64,000 bases of DNA from Sansalvadorimonas sp965243775 (lineage in GTDB: Bacteria > Pseudomonadota > Gammaproteobacteria > Pseudomonadales > Endozoicomonadaceae), in the NCBI GenBank assembly GCA_965243775.1, contig CBDEWF010000143.1, positions 124,001 through 188,000 of the forward strand. The letters run 5' to 3'. The translations under genes and the position numbers were made by a program. Positions 9,552 to 17,869 of this stretch are shown one piece after another; within the stretch, counting starts at the first letter, position 1, and each line of letters opens with the position of its first letter. A model generated the notes under the pieces. The model worked only from the letters and a program-made list of their open reading frames with translations. It did not search any database and was not told where the DNA came from.

Positions 9552-11018
9552 TTAATCAATACCCAGCTCATCCCAGATATGGTCTACCCGCTCTTTGACT
9601 TCATCAGTCATCGAGATAGCACGCCCCCATTCCCGTTTGGTCTCTCCGGGCCACTTATTGGTGGCATCAAAACCAACCTTGGAGCCAAGTCCTGCTTCTG
9701 GAGAGGCAAAGTCGAGATAGTCGATAGGGGTATTCTCGATAAATACAGTATCCCGCTTAGGATCCATCCGAGTCGTCATAGCCCAGATTACATCCTGCCA
9801 GTCACGGGCATTAACATCATCGTCACAGATCACGACAAACTTGGTATACATAAACTGCCGCAGGAAAGACCATACCCCAAGCATGACCCTCTTGGCATGC
9901 CCCGGATACTCTTTGCGTATAGTGACCACAGCCATACGGTAAGAACACCCTTCAGGTGGCAGGTAGAAATCGACAATCTCTGGGAACTGCTTCTGCAGAA
10001 TAGGAACAAAGACTTCATTCAGAGCCACCCCCAGCATGGCTGGTTCATCGGGCGGGCGCCCCGTGTAGGTACTGTGGTAGATAGGATCTTTCCGGTGAGT
10101 CATACACTCTATGGTAAAGACCGGGAATGACTCAACCTCGTTGTAATAGCCAGTATGGTCACCGTAGGGGCCTTCATCGGCAAAATCATCTGGATAGATA
10201 TGCCCCTCCAAAACAATTTCTGCACTGGCGGGAACTTCCAGATCAACAGTCTTGCACTTTACCAGCTCAGTGCGGGATCCCCGCAGCAGACCGGCAAAAG
10301 CGTATTCAGAGAGACTGTCCGGAACCGGAGTGACAGCTCCCAGGATAGTTGCCGGATCAGCACCAATGGCCACTGCAACCGGGAAAGGTTTTCCAGGGTA
10401 TTTTTCCTGCCAATCCCGCAGATCCAGCGCCCCTCCACGGTGAGACAACCAGCGCATGATCAGACGGTTTGGCCCCAGGAGCTGCTGACGATAGATGCCA
10501 AGGTTCTGCCGCCCTTTCAAAGGCCCCTTGGTAATAACCAGCGGCCAGGTGACCAGTGGAGCAACATCACCAGGCCAGCAGGTCTGCACAGGCAGCTTGT
10601 TCAGATCAACATCTTCACCTTTAAGAACAACTTCCTGACAGGGAGCCTTGCGCATCATTTTTGGCCCCATGTTTTTCACCTGCAGAAAGATTGGCAGTTT
10701 TTCCAGGGCATCGCGAAATCCCTTGGGCGGATCGGGCTCTTTCAGATAAGCCATCAGCTGCCCGACTTCTCTCAGGGTTTCCACACTCTCCTGCCCCATA
10801 CCCAGGGCCACACGTCTTGGTGTACCAAACAGGTTGGCCAGAAGCGGTACATCCGAACCCTTGGGGTTTTCAAACAGAAGGGCCGGACCGCCACGCCGGA
10901 GAGTACGGTCACTGATCTCTGTGATCTCAAGGTAGGGGTCAACTTCCTGTTTAATGCGTTTTAACTCGCCCAGCTTTTCCAACTGGTCGATAAAATCCCG
11001 CAAATCCCGGTATTTCAT
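9552..11018 (-). CDS. ubiD: 4-hydroxy-3-polyprenylbenzoate decarboxylase
   Basis: 488 residues, the normal UbiD length. It decarboxylates 3-octaprenyl-4-hydroxybenzoate in ubiquinone synthesis using the prenylated FMN cofactor made by UbiX. The N-terminus MKYRDLRDFIDQLEKLGELK is diagnostic. The central cofactor region contains NLGIYRQQLLG and MRWLSHRGGA, and the catalytic acid region is DFADEGPYGDHTGYY, including the E-x-PYGDHTGYY signature. The C-terminus MTDEVKERVDHIWDELGI is typical. It heads a possible ubiD-fre transcription unit, separated by the palindrome at 9491-9543. ubiX is not in the window. Confidence 0.98.
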   Translation of the reverse strand: MKYRDLRDFIDQLEKLGELKRIKQEVDPYLEITEISDRTLRRGGPALLFENPKGSDVPLLANLFGTPRRVALGMGQESVETLREVGQLMAYLKEPDPPKGFRDALEKLPIFLQVKNMGPKMMRKAPCQEVVLKGEDVDLNKLPVQTCWPGDVAPLVTWPLVITKGPLKGRQNLGIYRQQLLGPNRLIMRWLSHRGGALDLRDWQEKYPGKPFPVAVAIGADPATILGAVTPVPDSLSEYAFAGLLRGSRTELVKCKTVDLEVPASAEIVLEGHIYPDDFADEGPYGDHTGYYNEVESFPVFTIECMTHRKDPIYHSTYTGRPPDEPAMLGVALNEVFVPILQKQFPEIVDFYLPPEGCSYRMAVVTIRKEYPGHAKRVMLGVWSFLRQFMYTKFVVICDDDVNARDWQDVIWAMTTRMDPKRDTVFIENTPIDYLDFASPEAGLGSKVGFDATNKWPGETKREWGRAISMTDEVKERVDHIWDELGID

Positions 11019-11333
11019 GGACTGGCCTTTCTGGAATTACAGCGCTGGTATCATATCTGCAAATCCACCAATAGCGAAGAACCCTAAGTACCCCCTTAGA
11101 GCAAGAACAGACAGGCACTTAATGTCCATAGCAGTCACCGATATCAATAGGAAGTATTACTAACCCGTTCGCTATCTCTTGTGACTAAGGAAAGAGAACT
11201 CTAGAGGTTGTTTTCGCTCTGAAGATTGCGCGCACCTTTTTATTGCTCTGATTATTGCTCTGATTATTGCCAGGAAGGTGTTTAATTATTTGAAAAACGA
11301 AAAATTCGTCAAAAACTATCAGGAGATAACACT
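11019..11333. other. Divergent intergenic region upstream of ubiD and the 610-aa orphan
   Basis: This 315-bp region must contain promoters for both divergent genes. Only one structure stands out: a 12-bp direct repeat, ATTGCTCTGATT, in tandem near 11242-11266. A strong ribosome binding site (CAGGAGATAAC) precedes the orphan ATG at 11334. No other element was recognised. Confidence 0.4.
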
Positions 11334-13166
11334 ATGAGCGCACCACTCAGTAAGAAAATGTTTACCGAATCGAGAAGAACTATAGAAAGAGAAGCTATAG
11401 AAGTTACCGGTAAAGGCAAAGGCAAAGACAAAGGCAAAAGCAAACGCATGGTGGGTAGGAGTGTAGATACTGAAACCAGCCCAACTTCTTTGGGGAAAAG
11501 ACCACGCCATGATGACCCACCGCCTATCCCACAGAAAAAACAGTTGCAGGTCAAAGTAAAAACTCCACAAGTAGGCCTCGGTTCCATGACAGCACAGCGT
11601 ATGTCCAGCCAATATTCTTCAAAAGAGAAAATAACGACCGTTGAGAAGTCTAATGTACAGCAAGCCCTGAATGCGCTAAATAGCGAAGACTGGCAGGATT
11701 TTAACTGGACAGATCCCAATGTTTATGGCTGTTTTTCAGAATATATTACTGAACCTGAAGAATATTTAAAGTCTGTCCAGAGAGGCGGGATGGATGCTAT
11801 CTATGCTCTATCAAGGGCGTTGGCAGGTACGTCGGAAAAGTTTAATGAGGAATACCAGGCAAGATTGTATGTTTTGAGATCGCTTGCCGGACTAAATCTT
11901 GCTAAAAATTCAGAGTTTGGCAAGCATCCTGCGTTAAAAGCAGTGCGCCTGTCACTGAAAAAGCATCGTCTTGAGCCAGAAACCTGGCCATCCAGGAAAA
12001 AGATCGATACCAATGTTGATAATTTCTTCACATTGTTTACTGATCTGCATGACATGACTGTTTTTGAGAGGTGGTTTAACTCGAAGTTAAGCAATGACTA
12101 TGGGACTGCAAATACTCTAGTAGATTCCCAACTTGCCCAATGGAATGAGGAATGGGAAGGAGAAGGTGTAGAAGAGCTTGAGAAGGAGAACTCTATCAAA
12201 GTCAGGGAACTGCTAAAGGACTTCCCAAATGCTCCCACGGGTGCTGTGATATTTGCCCTGTTAACCATAAATCCTGATGAGTATGAAGGTGTGTTGCCAG
12301 AGACAAAGTTACGCCGGGATCTTTGTGAGTGCTTTCGTTCAAATTGGAATGATTTTGAAAGTGGCATGAAAAACAGCATTTCGTTGTTTTGCATTCAATA
12401 TCTGCGTATGAACCCCCTGCCATCTGTTCAACACAGATCGGCAAAGAAGCCTGACAGAGGGTCAATGGCCCATTACTCTGGACAGCGGCATTCTCCACAG
12501 GAGGCAACAGCTCAACGACTCTACAATGCTATTAATGAGAAAGCAATCCGTCAAAAATTTTACAACTTACCTTGGGCTGATCCTTATTTCCTTGCTGGCT
12601 TGACAAAGGTATTTCAAGGAGATCAAAAAGCTTCTTTACAGGCAAAATCTACTAATGCTAACAAGGGGGTGTATTTTGTTGATTCGATCCTGCTGCCTAG
12701 CCTAAATTCTAATGACCTTACAACCTATAACAATTTTATCCAAGGTCTATCAAAGGCTAAAGACTGGTCTATTGTAAGGCAACTGACTCAAAGACTGGAA
12801 GAAGCCCGGCAGAAGACATCTTCGAGTAGTGAAGAAAGTGAAGAAAGTGAAGAAAGTGAAGTACCCTTCAGTCTGACGAAGAGTGGTACAAAGGAGCTCG
12901 TAAAAGAACATAATGTGGAGTTTTTGATAAACCTTAACTCTGACGATCCTTACATTTTTGGGCTATTTAAAAAGTATGACATGCTTCCCCTCGGCATAGG
13001 CGATATCGCACAATCCAAACCAACAAAAGCAGACAGAACCGCCTATTTGCTGACACAGTGGGAGTTAGACCCGGGATATATGACAAGACTGTATAAGATC
13101 TTGAAGCAAACTGCGAAAGATTACCCGCCTCATAAAGAGCTTCTCAAATGCTTTCCCAAGGAATAA
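11334..13166 (+). CDS. Orphan protein, 610 aa, with internal DP-x-x-x-G repeats
   Basis: Not a family I recognise. It has no signal peptide or membrane segment. The first ~100 residues are disordered and basic, with a Lys/Gly run (KGKGKDKGKSKR, residues 27-38) and Pro-rich DPPPIPQKK. Three similar segments occur at about 122-137 (DFNWTDPNVYGCFSEY), 409-427 (ending ADPYFLAGLTKVF) and 533-548 (NLNSDDPYIFGLFKKY), hinting at a repeated helical module. Residues ~497-509 are an SEESEESEE run encoded by a tandem 9-bp repeat at about 12829-12858. The last ~60 residues (TAYLLTQWELDPGYMTRLYKIL region) vaguely recall a death-fold helix pattern, but I would not assign it. AT-rich codon use compared with flanking ubiD and rho suggests acquisition. 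The start is supported by AGGAG. Confidence 0.72.
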   Translation: MSAPLSKKMFTESRRTIEREAIEVTGKGKGKDKGKSKRMVGRSVDTETSPTSLGKRPRHDDPPPIPQKKQLQVKVKTPQVGLGSMTAQRMSSQYSSKEKITTVEKSNVQQALNALNSEDWQDFNWTDPNVYGCFSEYITEPEEYLKSVQRGGMDAIYALSRALAGTSEKFNEEYQARLYVLRSLAGLNLAKNSEFGKHPALKAVRLSLKKHRLEPETWPSRKKIDTNVDNFFTLFTDLHDMTVFERWFNSKLSNDYGTANTLVDSQLAQWNEEWEGEGVEELEKENSIKVRELLKDFPNAPTGAVIFALLTINPDEYEGVLPETKLRRDLCECFRSNWNDFESGMKNSISLFCIQYLRMNPLPSVQHRSAKKPDRGSMAHYSGQRHSPQEATAQRLYNAINEKAIRQKFYNLPWADPYFLAGLTKVFQGDQKASLQAKSTNANKGVYFVDSILLPSLNSNDLTTYNNFIQGLSKAKDWSIVRQLTQRLEEARQKTSSSSEESEESEESEVPFSLTKSGTKELVKEHNVEFLINLNSDDPYIFGLFKKYDMLPLGIGDIAQSKPTKADRTAYLLTQWELDPGYMTRLYKILKQTAKDYPPHKELLKCFPKE

Positions 13167-13200
13167 AGGAATAGCCTTCCACAGCAGCCATACCTGCAAA

Positions 13201-13220
13201 GCGGGGCGTGATAGCCCCGC
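13201..13220 (+). terminator. Probable terminator after the 610-aa orphan
   Basis: A perfect GC hairpin, GCGGGGC-GTGATA-GCCCCGC, followed by CCTTT. The T-tract is short. It lies between the convergent ends of the orphan gene and rho, closer to the orphan stop. A single copy of the dispersed palindrome arm (13257-13281) sits between it and the rho stop. Confidence 0.65.
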
Positions 13221-13288
13221 CCTTTACCTCAGGATCGGTCACATGCATGAAATGTGGCGATTCCATATGCCCAGGTACTTACTGTTGA

Positions 13289-14548
13289 TTACTTGCGCTT
13301 CATTGACTGGAAGAATTCGTTATTAGTCTTGGTATGCTTCATGCGATCCAGCAGGAACTCAACAGCAGCGATCTCATCCATTGGATGCAGCAGCTTGCGC
13401 AGAATCCACATACGCTGAAGCTCTTCTTCTGTTGTCAGAAGGTCTTCACGGCGGGTGCCGGACTTGTTGATATTCATGGCCGGGAAAACGCGCTTCTCAG
13501 CAATACGACGATCAAGGTGCAGTTCCATGTTACCGGTGCCTTTGAACTCTTCAAAGATAACCTCGTCCATCTTGGAACCGGTATCAACCAGTGCTGTTGC
13601 CAGAATAGTCAGGCTGCCACCCTCCTCAATGTTACGGGCAGCACCAAAGAAGCGCTTGGGCCGCTCCAGAGCGTGGGCATCCACACCACCGGTCAGCACC
13701 TTGCCAGAGGAAGGAATGACTGTGTTGTAGGCACGGGCCAGACGGGTAATGGAATCCAGCAGAACCACAACATCTTTTTTGTGTTCAACCAGACGCTTGG
13801 CTTTTTCCAGAACCATTTCTGCCACCTGTACGTGGCGGGAAGGTGGTTCGTCAAAGGTGGAGGCTACAACTTCGCCACGTACAGAACGGGACATTTCTGT
13901 CACTTCTTCCGGGCGTTCATCAATCAGCAAAACGATCAGGTGACATTCCGGATTGTTACGGGTGATGTTGGCAGCAATATTCTGCAGCATCAGAGTCTTA
14001 CCCGCTTTCGGCGGGGACACAATCAGACCACGCTGGCCTTTACCAATGGGCGCTACCAGATCAATGATTCGGCCGGTCAGATCCTCCGTTGAACCATTAC
14101 CCATTTCCATAACCAGGCGATCCTGGGGGAACAGGGGAGTCAGGTTTTCAAAGAGAATCTTGTTGCGGGCGTTTTCAGGCTGGTCGAAATTGATTTCATT
14201 AACTTTCAGAAGGGCAAAATAACGTTCACCTTCCTTCGGAGGCCTGATCTTACCGGAAATGGTATCACCGGTACGAAGATTGAATCGACGAATCTGGCTG
14301 GGTGAAACATAGATATCATCAGGACCGGCCAGGTAAGAACTATCAGCTGAGCGTAAAAAGCCAAATCCATCCTGGAGAATTTCCAGAACGCCATCCCCAT
14401 AAATATCTTCGCCACTACGTGCATGACGCTTGAGAATGGTAAAAATAATATCCTGCTTGCGAGAGCGAGCTAGGTTATCAATACCTATCTCTTCCGCAAT
14501 TTTCAGGAGCTCTGGAACGCTCTTTTTCTTAAGCTCGGTAAGATGCAT
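13289..14548 (-). CDS. rho: Transcription termination factor Rho
   Basis: 419 residues, full length for gammaproteobacterial Rho. It is a hexameric RNA-dependent ATPase that ends transcription. The N-terminus MHLTELKKKSVPELL and RNA-binding core LEILQDGFGFLRS form the primary RNA site. The ATPase part shows the P-loop SPPKAGKT, the Walker B region VVVLLDSITRLARAYN, and the secondary-site stretch IFEEFKGTGNMELHLDR. The rho-trxA order on one strand with ppx divergent matches Pseudomonas and relatives. The 376-bp leader upstream (14549-14924) is long enough for the autoregulatory attenuation known for rho, but I cannot show it. Confidence 0.98.
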   Translation of the reverse strand: MHLTELKKKSVPELLKIAEEIGIDNLARSRKQDIIFTILKRHARSGEDIYGDGVLEILQDGFGFLRSADSSYLAGPDDIYVSPSQIRRFNLRTGDTISGKIRPPKEGERYFALLKVNEINFDQPENARNKILFENLTPLFPQDRLVMEMGNGSTEDLTGRIIDLVAPIGKGQRGLIVSPPKAGKTLMLQNIAANITRNNPECHLIVLLIDERPEEVTEMSRSVRGEVVASTFDEPPSRHVQVAEMVLEKAKRLVEHKKDVVVLLDSITRLARAYNTVIPSSGKVLTGGVDAHALERPKRFFGAARNIEEGGSLTILATALVDTGSKMDEVIFEEFKGTGNMELHLDRRIAEKRVFPAMNINKSGTRREDLLTTEEELQRMWILRKLLHPMDEIAAVEFLLDRMKHTKTNNEFFQSMKRK

Positions 14549-14848
14549 AACTGGCCGTGTGGATTACTTTCTGAAAGGCAAATATGGTGGCTGTTTGTTG
14601 CTGGGAACTTCAGGCCTGAATTCGTTTTATGAATTTGATTGAGACTAGCCTGTAAACCTGACCGTTGCACGAAAACTAGTGATTGTGCGATCTAAACCTG
14701 ATCAGAAATTCGCAGCTGCATAGCCATCACAGCAGGTAATTTGTTCTAAATCTATCACCGTCCCGGTGAAGCGTCCAGCATAACGGTCAAAAAAATAGTA
14801 TGGGTGATCACAGAAAATCAAGATTTTTTTTATTATTACCTGAAATCA

Positions 14849-14881
14849 GCTCCCGTCAGGGTAAAAACACCCGACAGGAGC
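14849..14881 (-). terminator. Hairpin downstream of trxA, weak terminator candidate
   Basis: In the 14549-14924 gap, GCTCCCGTCAGGG and CCCGACAGGAGC form an imperfect GC-rich stem around TAAAAACA. It lies about 45 bp past the trxA stop. On the trxA strand no U-run follows the stem directly, so it may be a partial or Rho-assisted terminator. The rest of this gap shows nothing else. Confidence 0.4.
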
Positions 14882-14924
14882 CCCTCCCAGCGTTGATTTT
14901 ACCGGGCGAAATCATTCTTTCTAA

Positions 14925-15248
14925 TCAGAGGTTGCTGTCAAGGAATGCTGTCAGCTGGGATTTGGACAGAGCACCAACCTTAGTGGCTTCAACATTGCCA
15001 TTCTTAAACAGCATCAGAGTCGGAATACCAAGCACATTATATTTGGGAGCAGTCTGTTCGTTCTCATCAATGTTCAGCTTGCAGACCTTGAGCCGGTCAG
15101 CATAATCGCGGGAAATTTCATCAAGAACCGGCGCGATCATCTTGCAGGGGCCGCACCACTCTGCCCAGTAATCAACAAGGACAGGAGTGTCGGACTTCAG
15201 CACTTCATCTTCAAAGCTGGCATCCGTGACGTTGACGATCTCGCTCAT
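14925..15248 (-). CDS. trxA: Thioredoxin 1
   Basis: 107 residues from the ATG at 15246-15248, preceded by AAGAGG. The frame stays open upstream to 15515, but that extension is not thioredoxin-like and runs into the ppx start. Cytosolic thiol-disulfide reductase; the active site is WAEWCGPCKMIAP with Cys32 and Cys35. Other conserved points are Asp27 in VLVDYWA, the cis-Pro in GIPTLMLF, and the closing FLDSNL. It lies between rho and the divergent ppx, the standard arrangement. Confidence 0.98.
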   Translation of the reverse strand: MSEIVNVTDASFEDEVLKSDTPVLVDYWAEWCGPCKMIAPVLDEISRDYADRLKVCKLNIDENEQTAPKYNVLGIPTLMLFKNGNVEATKVGALSKSQLTAFLDSNL

Positions 15249-15475
15249 GGAAGATAATCCTCTTATTGCTATACGAGCTTTAGTTAATGGGCAATCATAG
15301 CACCGCAGGATTACACGGATAAACCCCCACTCCTGCATCAGTTTTCCCGATAGATGTTTACCCAGATTGCCCTGAGCTGATATTTTTAGTTCATAGTATT
15401 TCAGGGATGGTGCGGGTTTTCCCGACTGTATTTCTGTATTTTCCCGCCCTGATTCTGTGAGGACAGCCTGAACGC

Positions 15476-16978
15476 ATGAGTGAAATAGACACAGAGCAGT
15501 ACGATAAAACGCCACTGATTGCGGCTATCGATCTGGGTTCCAACAGTTTTCACCTGATTGTGGCCCGCATGGATCATGGCGAACTGCGTCCCGTTGAACG
15601 TATAGGTGAGAAGGTCCAGCTGGCTGCAGGCCTTGATGAAGATAACAACCTGACCGAAGAGGCTATGGAGCGAGGCCTGGTCTGTCTGCGCAAACTAGGG
15701 CAATACTGCTCTGATATGGCCGATGCATCGATTCGGGTTGTGGGCACAAACGCACTGCGCAAAGCCCGCAACAGTCAGGAGTTTGCCCAACGGGCTGAAG
15801 CCATTCTGGGGCACCCGGTAGATATTATTGCAGGCCGGGAAGAAGCCCGACTGATTTACCTGGGGGTTGCCCATACCCAGTCTGATGATCATGACCGACG
15901 TCTGGTGGTAGATATTGGCGGTGGCAGCACAGAGTTTATTATCGGAGAACGGTTTGAGCCCAGACTTCTGGAAAGCCTTCACATGGGCTGTGTCACCTGG
16001 ACCAACCAGTATTTCCCTGATGGCAAAATCAGTGCCCGCCAGTTTGATGAAGCCTATTACAGTGCTCGTCTTGAGCTGCTCAATATTGAGCATGAATACC
16101 GGGCCATGGGCTGGCAGGAAACCATCGGATCGTCAGGTTCCATAAAGTCTATCCATAACATCCTTACCGAGCGCGGTCATGATGCCATTACCCCGGAAGG
16201 GTTGAACCAGTTAAAGAAAGAACTACTCCGGTACAAGCACGTTAACAGAATATCCTTTGCCGGACTGAAGCCCGAACGGGTCAGTATCTTCCCAGGTGGG
16301 CTAGCCATTCTCTGTGCTATTTTCGACAGTCTGAAAATCAAGCGAATGTCCTTCTCCGAGGGGGCCTTGAGAGAAGGTTTGCTTTATGACATGGCTGGCC
16401 GCAGTGGTCACGAAGACGTTCGCAAGCGAACCATGAAAGCCATGCAGAAACGCTACCATGTGGACAAAAAACAGTCCCGCAGAGTGAAACAGCACCTGAA
16501 GGGCTTTCTGGAAAATGCCAGAAACAACTGGCAACTGACCGATGAAGATAGTCAGCTGGTACTGAGTGCCGCCATGGTGCATGAGATAGGTCTGGATATT
16601 TCCCATACCCAGTTCCACCGTCATGGCGCCTATATTCTGCGCAATGCTGACCTGCTCGGTTTCAATAAACGCCAGCAGCACCATCTGTCCATGCTGGTTC
16701 GCGGACACCGCCGTTCCCTGCCCCTGCAGGCGCTGTTTCAGATGTCAAAGGGTGAGTGTCATCGCCTGCTGAAACTTATGGCACTGCTGCGCATTGCGAT
16801 TCTGCTGAACCATCAACGCTCGGACTATCTGCCTGAGTATTCATTCCGTGTTTCAGGACGCAAAATAACTCTGGAGTTTCCGGAAGGATGGCTGGACAAA
16901 AACCCTCTGACCCAGACAGATTTTGAACAGGAACAGCAGTGCCTGTCCCGGGCCGGTTACCGTCTGGAAGTTCTATAG
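15476..16978 (+). CDS. ppx: Exopolyphosphatase (Ppx/GppA family)
   Basis: 500 residues. It removes terminal phosphate from long-chain polyphosphate; the family also hydrolyses pppGpp. The ASKHA-type ATPase core shows AIDLGSNSFHLIVARM, GTNALRKARN, the catalytic-Glu region AGREEARLIYLGVAH, and VVDIGGGSTEFIIG. The second half is the HD-like domain (VLSAAMVHEIGLDISH). Length and placement divergent from trxA fit Ppx better than GppA, but substrate preference cannot be read from sequence. A GTGAGGA site lies upstream of the ATG. Confidence 0.93.
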   Translation: MSEIDTEQYDKTPLIAAIDLGSNSFHLIVARMDHGELRPVERIGEKVQLAAGLDEDNNLTEEAMERGLVCLRKLGQYCSDMADASIRVVGTNALRKARNSQEFAQRAEAILGHPVDIIAGREEARLIYLGVAHTQSDDHDRRLVVDIGGGSTEFIIGERFEPRLLESLHMGCVTWTNQYFPDGKISARQFDEAYYSARLELLNIEHEYRAMGWQETIGSSGSIKSIHNILTERGHDAITPEGLNQLKKELLRYKHVNRISFAGLKPERVSIFPGGLAILCAIFDSLKIKRMSFSEGALREGLLYDMAGRSGHEDVRKRTMKAMQKRYHVDKKQSRRVKQHLKGFLENARNNWQLTDEDSQLVLSAAMVHEIGLDISHTQFHRHGAYILRNADLLGFNKRQQHHLSMLVRGHRRSLPLQALFQMSKGECHRLLKLMALLRIAILLNHQRSDYLPEYSFRVSGRKITLEFPEGWLDKNPLTQTDFEQEQQCLSRAGYRLEVL

Positions 16979-17146
16979 CCCTGGAGTCTTATCTCTCAGG
17001 TGGTGACCCAATGGTAACAACAAAATGGTGAGTCGTGAGGATAGACCTCTCAAATTTCCAGTTCACTGCCTGATGCCACCTCCGCTCTTCTGGATTCTTG
17101 ACTAAAATCCCTACTGGCTTGGTTTTGTTGTGTAGATTTATGTTTT

Positions 17147-17677
17147 ATGCAAAACATTATTTTCTTTTTATGTCTTGTTTTTGCTTTCAGCTATTCATAT
17201 GGATGGGAGACATACAAACGATGTGAATGTATTTACTCCAACCCCCCTTTTTTTGCAGGGACATTCAACCTTCCTGAAGAAATTTCCATAGAGAAACGTG
17301 ATAGTGAAACATTAGACTTGAAAGTGAATAAACAAATATTTTCCTTACCTAAAATCATTAGCACCTCGGAATATGCATACGGCGAAGGGATCTTTGTCCA
17401 ACCAGAAAAAAGAGAATTGCTTAACAGGGCTGCGCTGTATATAAAGGCGAAAAACTTGGATACCAGAGAAGTTTGCTCTTATCACCGCGGCCCAGAATCA
17501 CCTGTTGGATACTATCTATCCCCTGTGCTGGATGATATTTATAAGTCAGATATACATATTTTTGAAACTTTGCATGAAGTTTCTATCGTAAAAAAAGGTG
17601 AGAAACTAAGAGTTACTTTCCTTGAGAAAAACAATCCAAAAAATGTAATTCAGTTTAAATATAAAAAAGTTCATTAG
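17147..17677 (+). CDS. Exported orphan protein, 176 aa
   Basis: Not recognised. It opens with a clear signal peptide (MQNIIFFLCLVFAFSYSYG), so the product is probably periplasmic or secreted, about 157 residues after cleavage. Cysteines in YKRCECIYSN and EVCSYHRG could form disulfides. The composition is AT-rich and unlike flanking ppx and rep, which suggests recent acquisition. No convincing ribosome binding site precedes the ATG. Confidence 0.55.
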   Translation: MQNIIFFLCLVFAFSYSYGWETYKRCECIYSNPPFFAGTFNLPEEISIEKRDSETLDLKVNKQIFSLPKIISTSEYAYGEGIFVQPEKRELLNRAALYIKAKNLDTREVCSYHRGPESPVGYYLSPVLDDIYKSDIHIFETLHEVSIVKKGEKLRVTFLEKNNPKNVIQFKYKKVH

Positions 17678-17869
17678 CAGTCCCTCAGGGGGCAACATTA
17701 TGCTCCTGGGTTATTGTTTTGCATCGGAGGACGAAAAAAACGCCGCTAGAATATACCAAAGCAGTAGTGTCGGGTAACGATAAAGTCCCAGAACTGCACC
17801 ATTACAGATTCCAGCCGAATATGACACAGGTTACAATGCACCGTTTATTTCTTTGGAGATTTCCGCCCT

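Noticed and set aside
10155..10964. 269-codon plus-strand frame inside ubiD
   Set aside because: Shadow of the conserved ubiD gene; composition and lack of start signal argue against coding.
11242..11266. Direct repeat ATTGCTCTGATT as a regulator operator
   Set aside because: Tandem without dyad symmetry and no linked regulator; could be simple slippage.
13080..13166. Death-fold domain at the C-terminus of the 610-aa orphan
   Set aside because: Only a loose helix and hydrophobic pattern; no conserved residue set that would justify the name.
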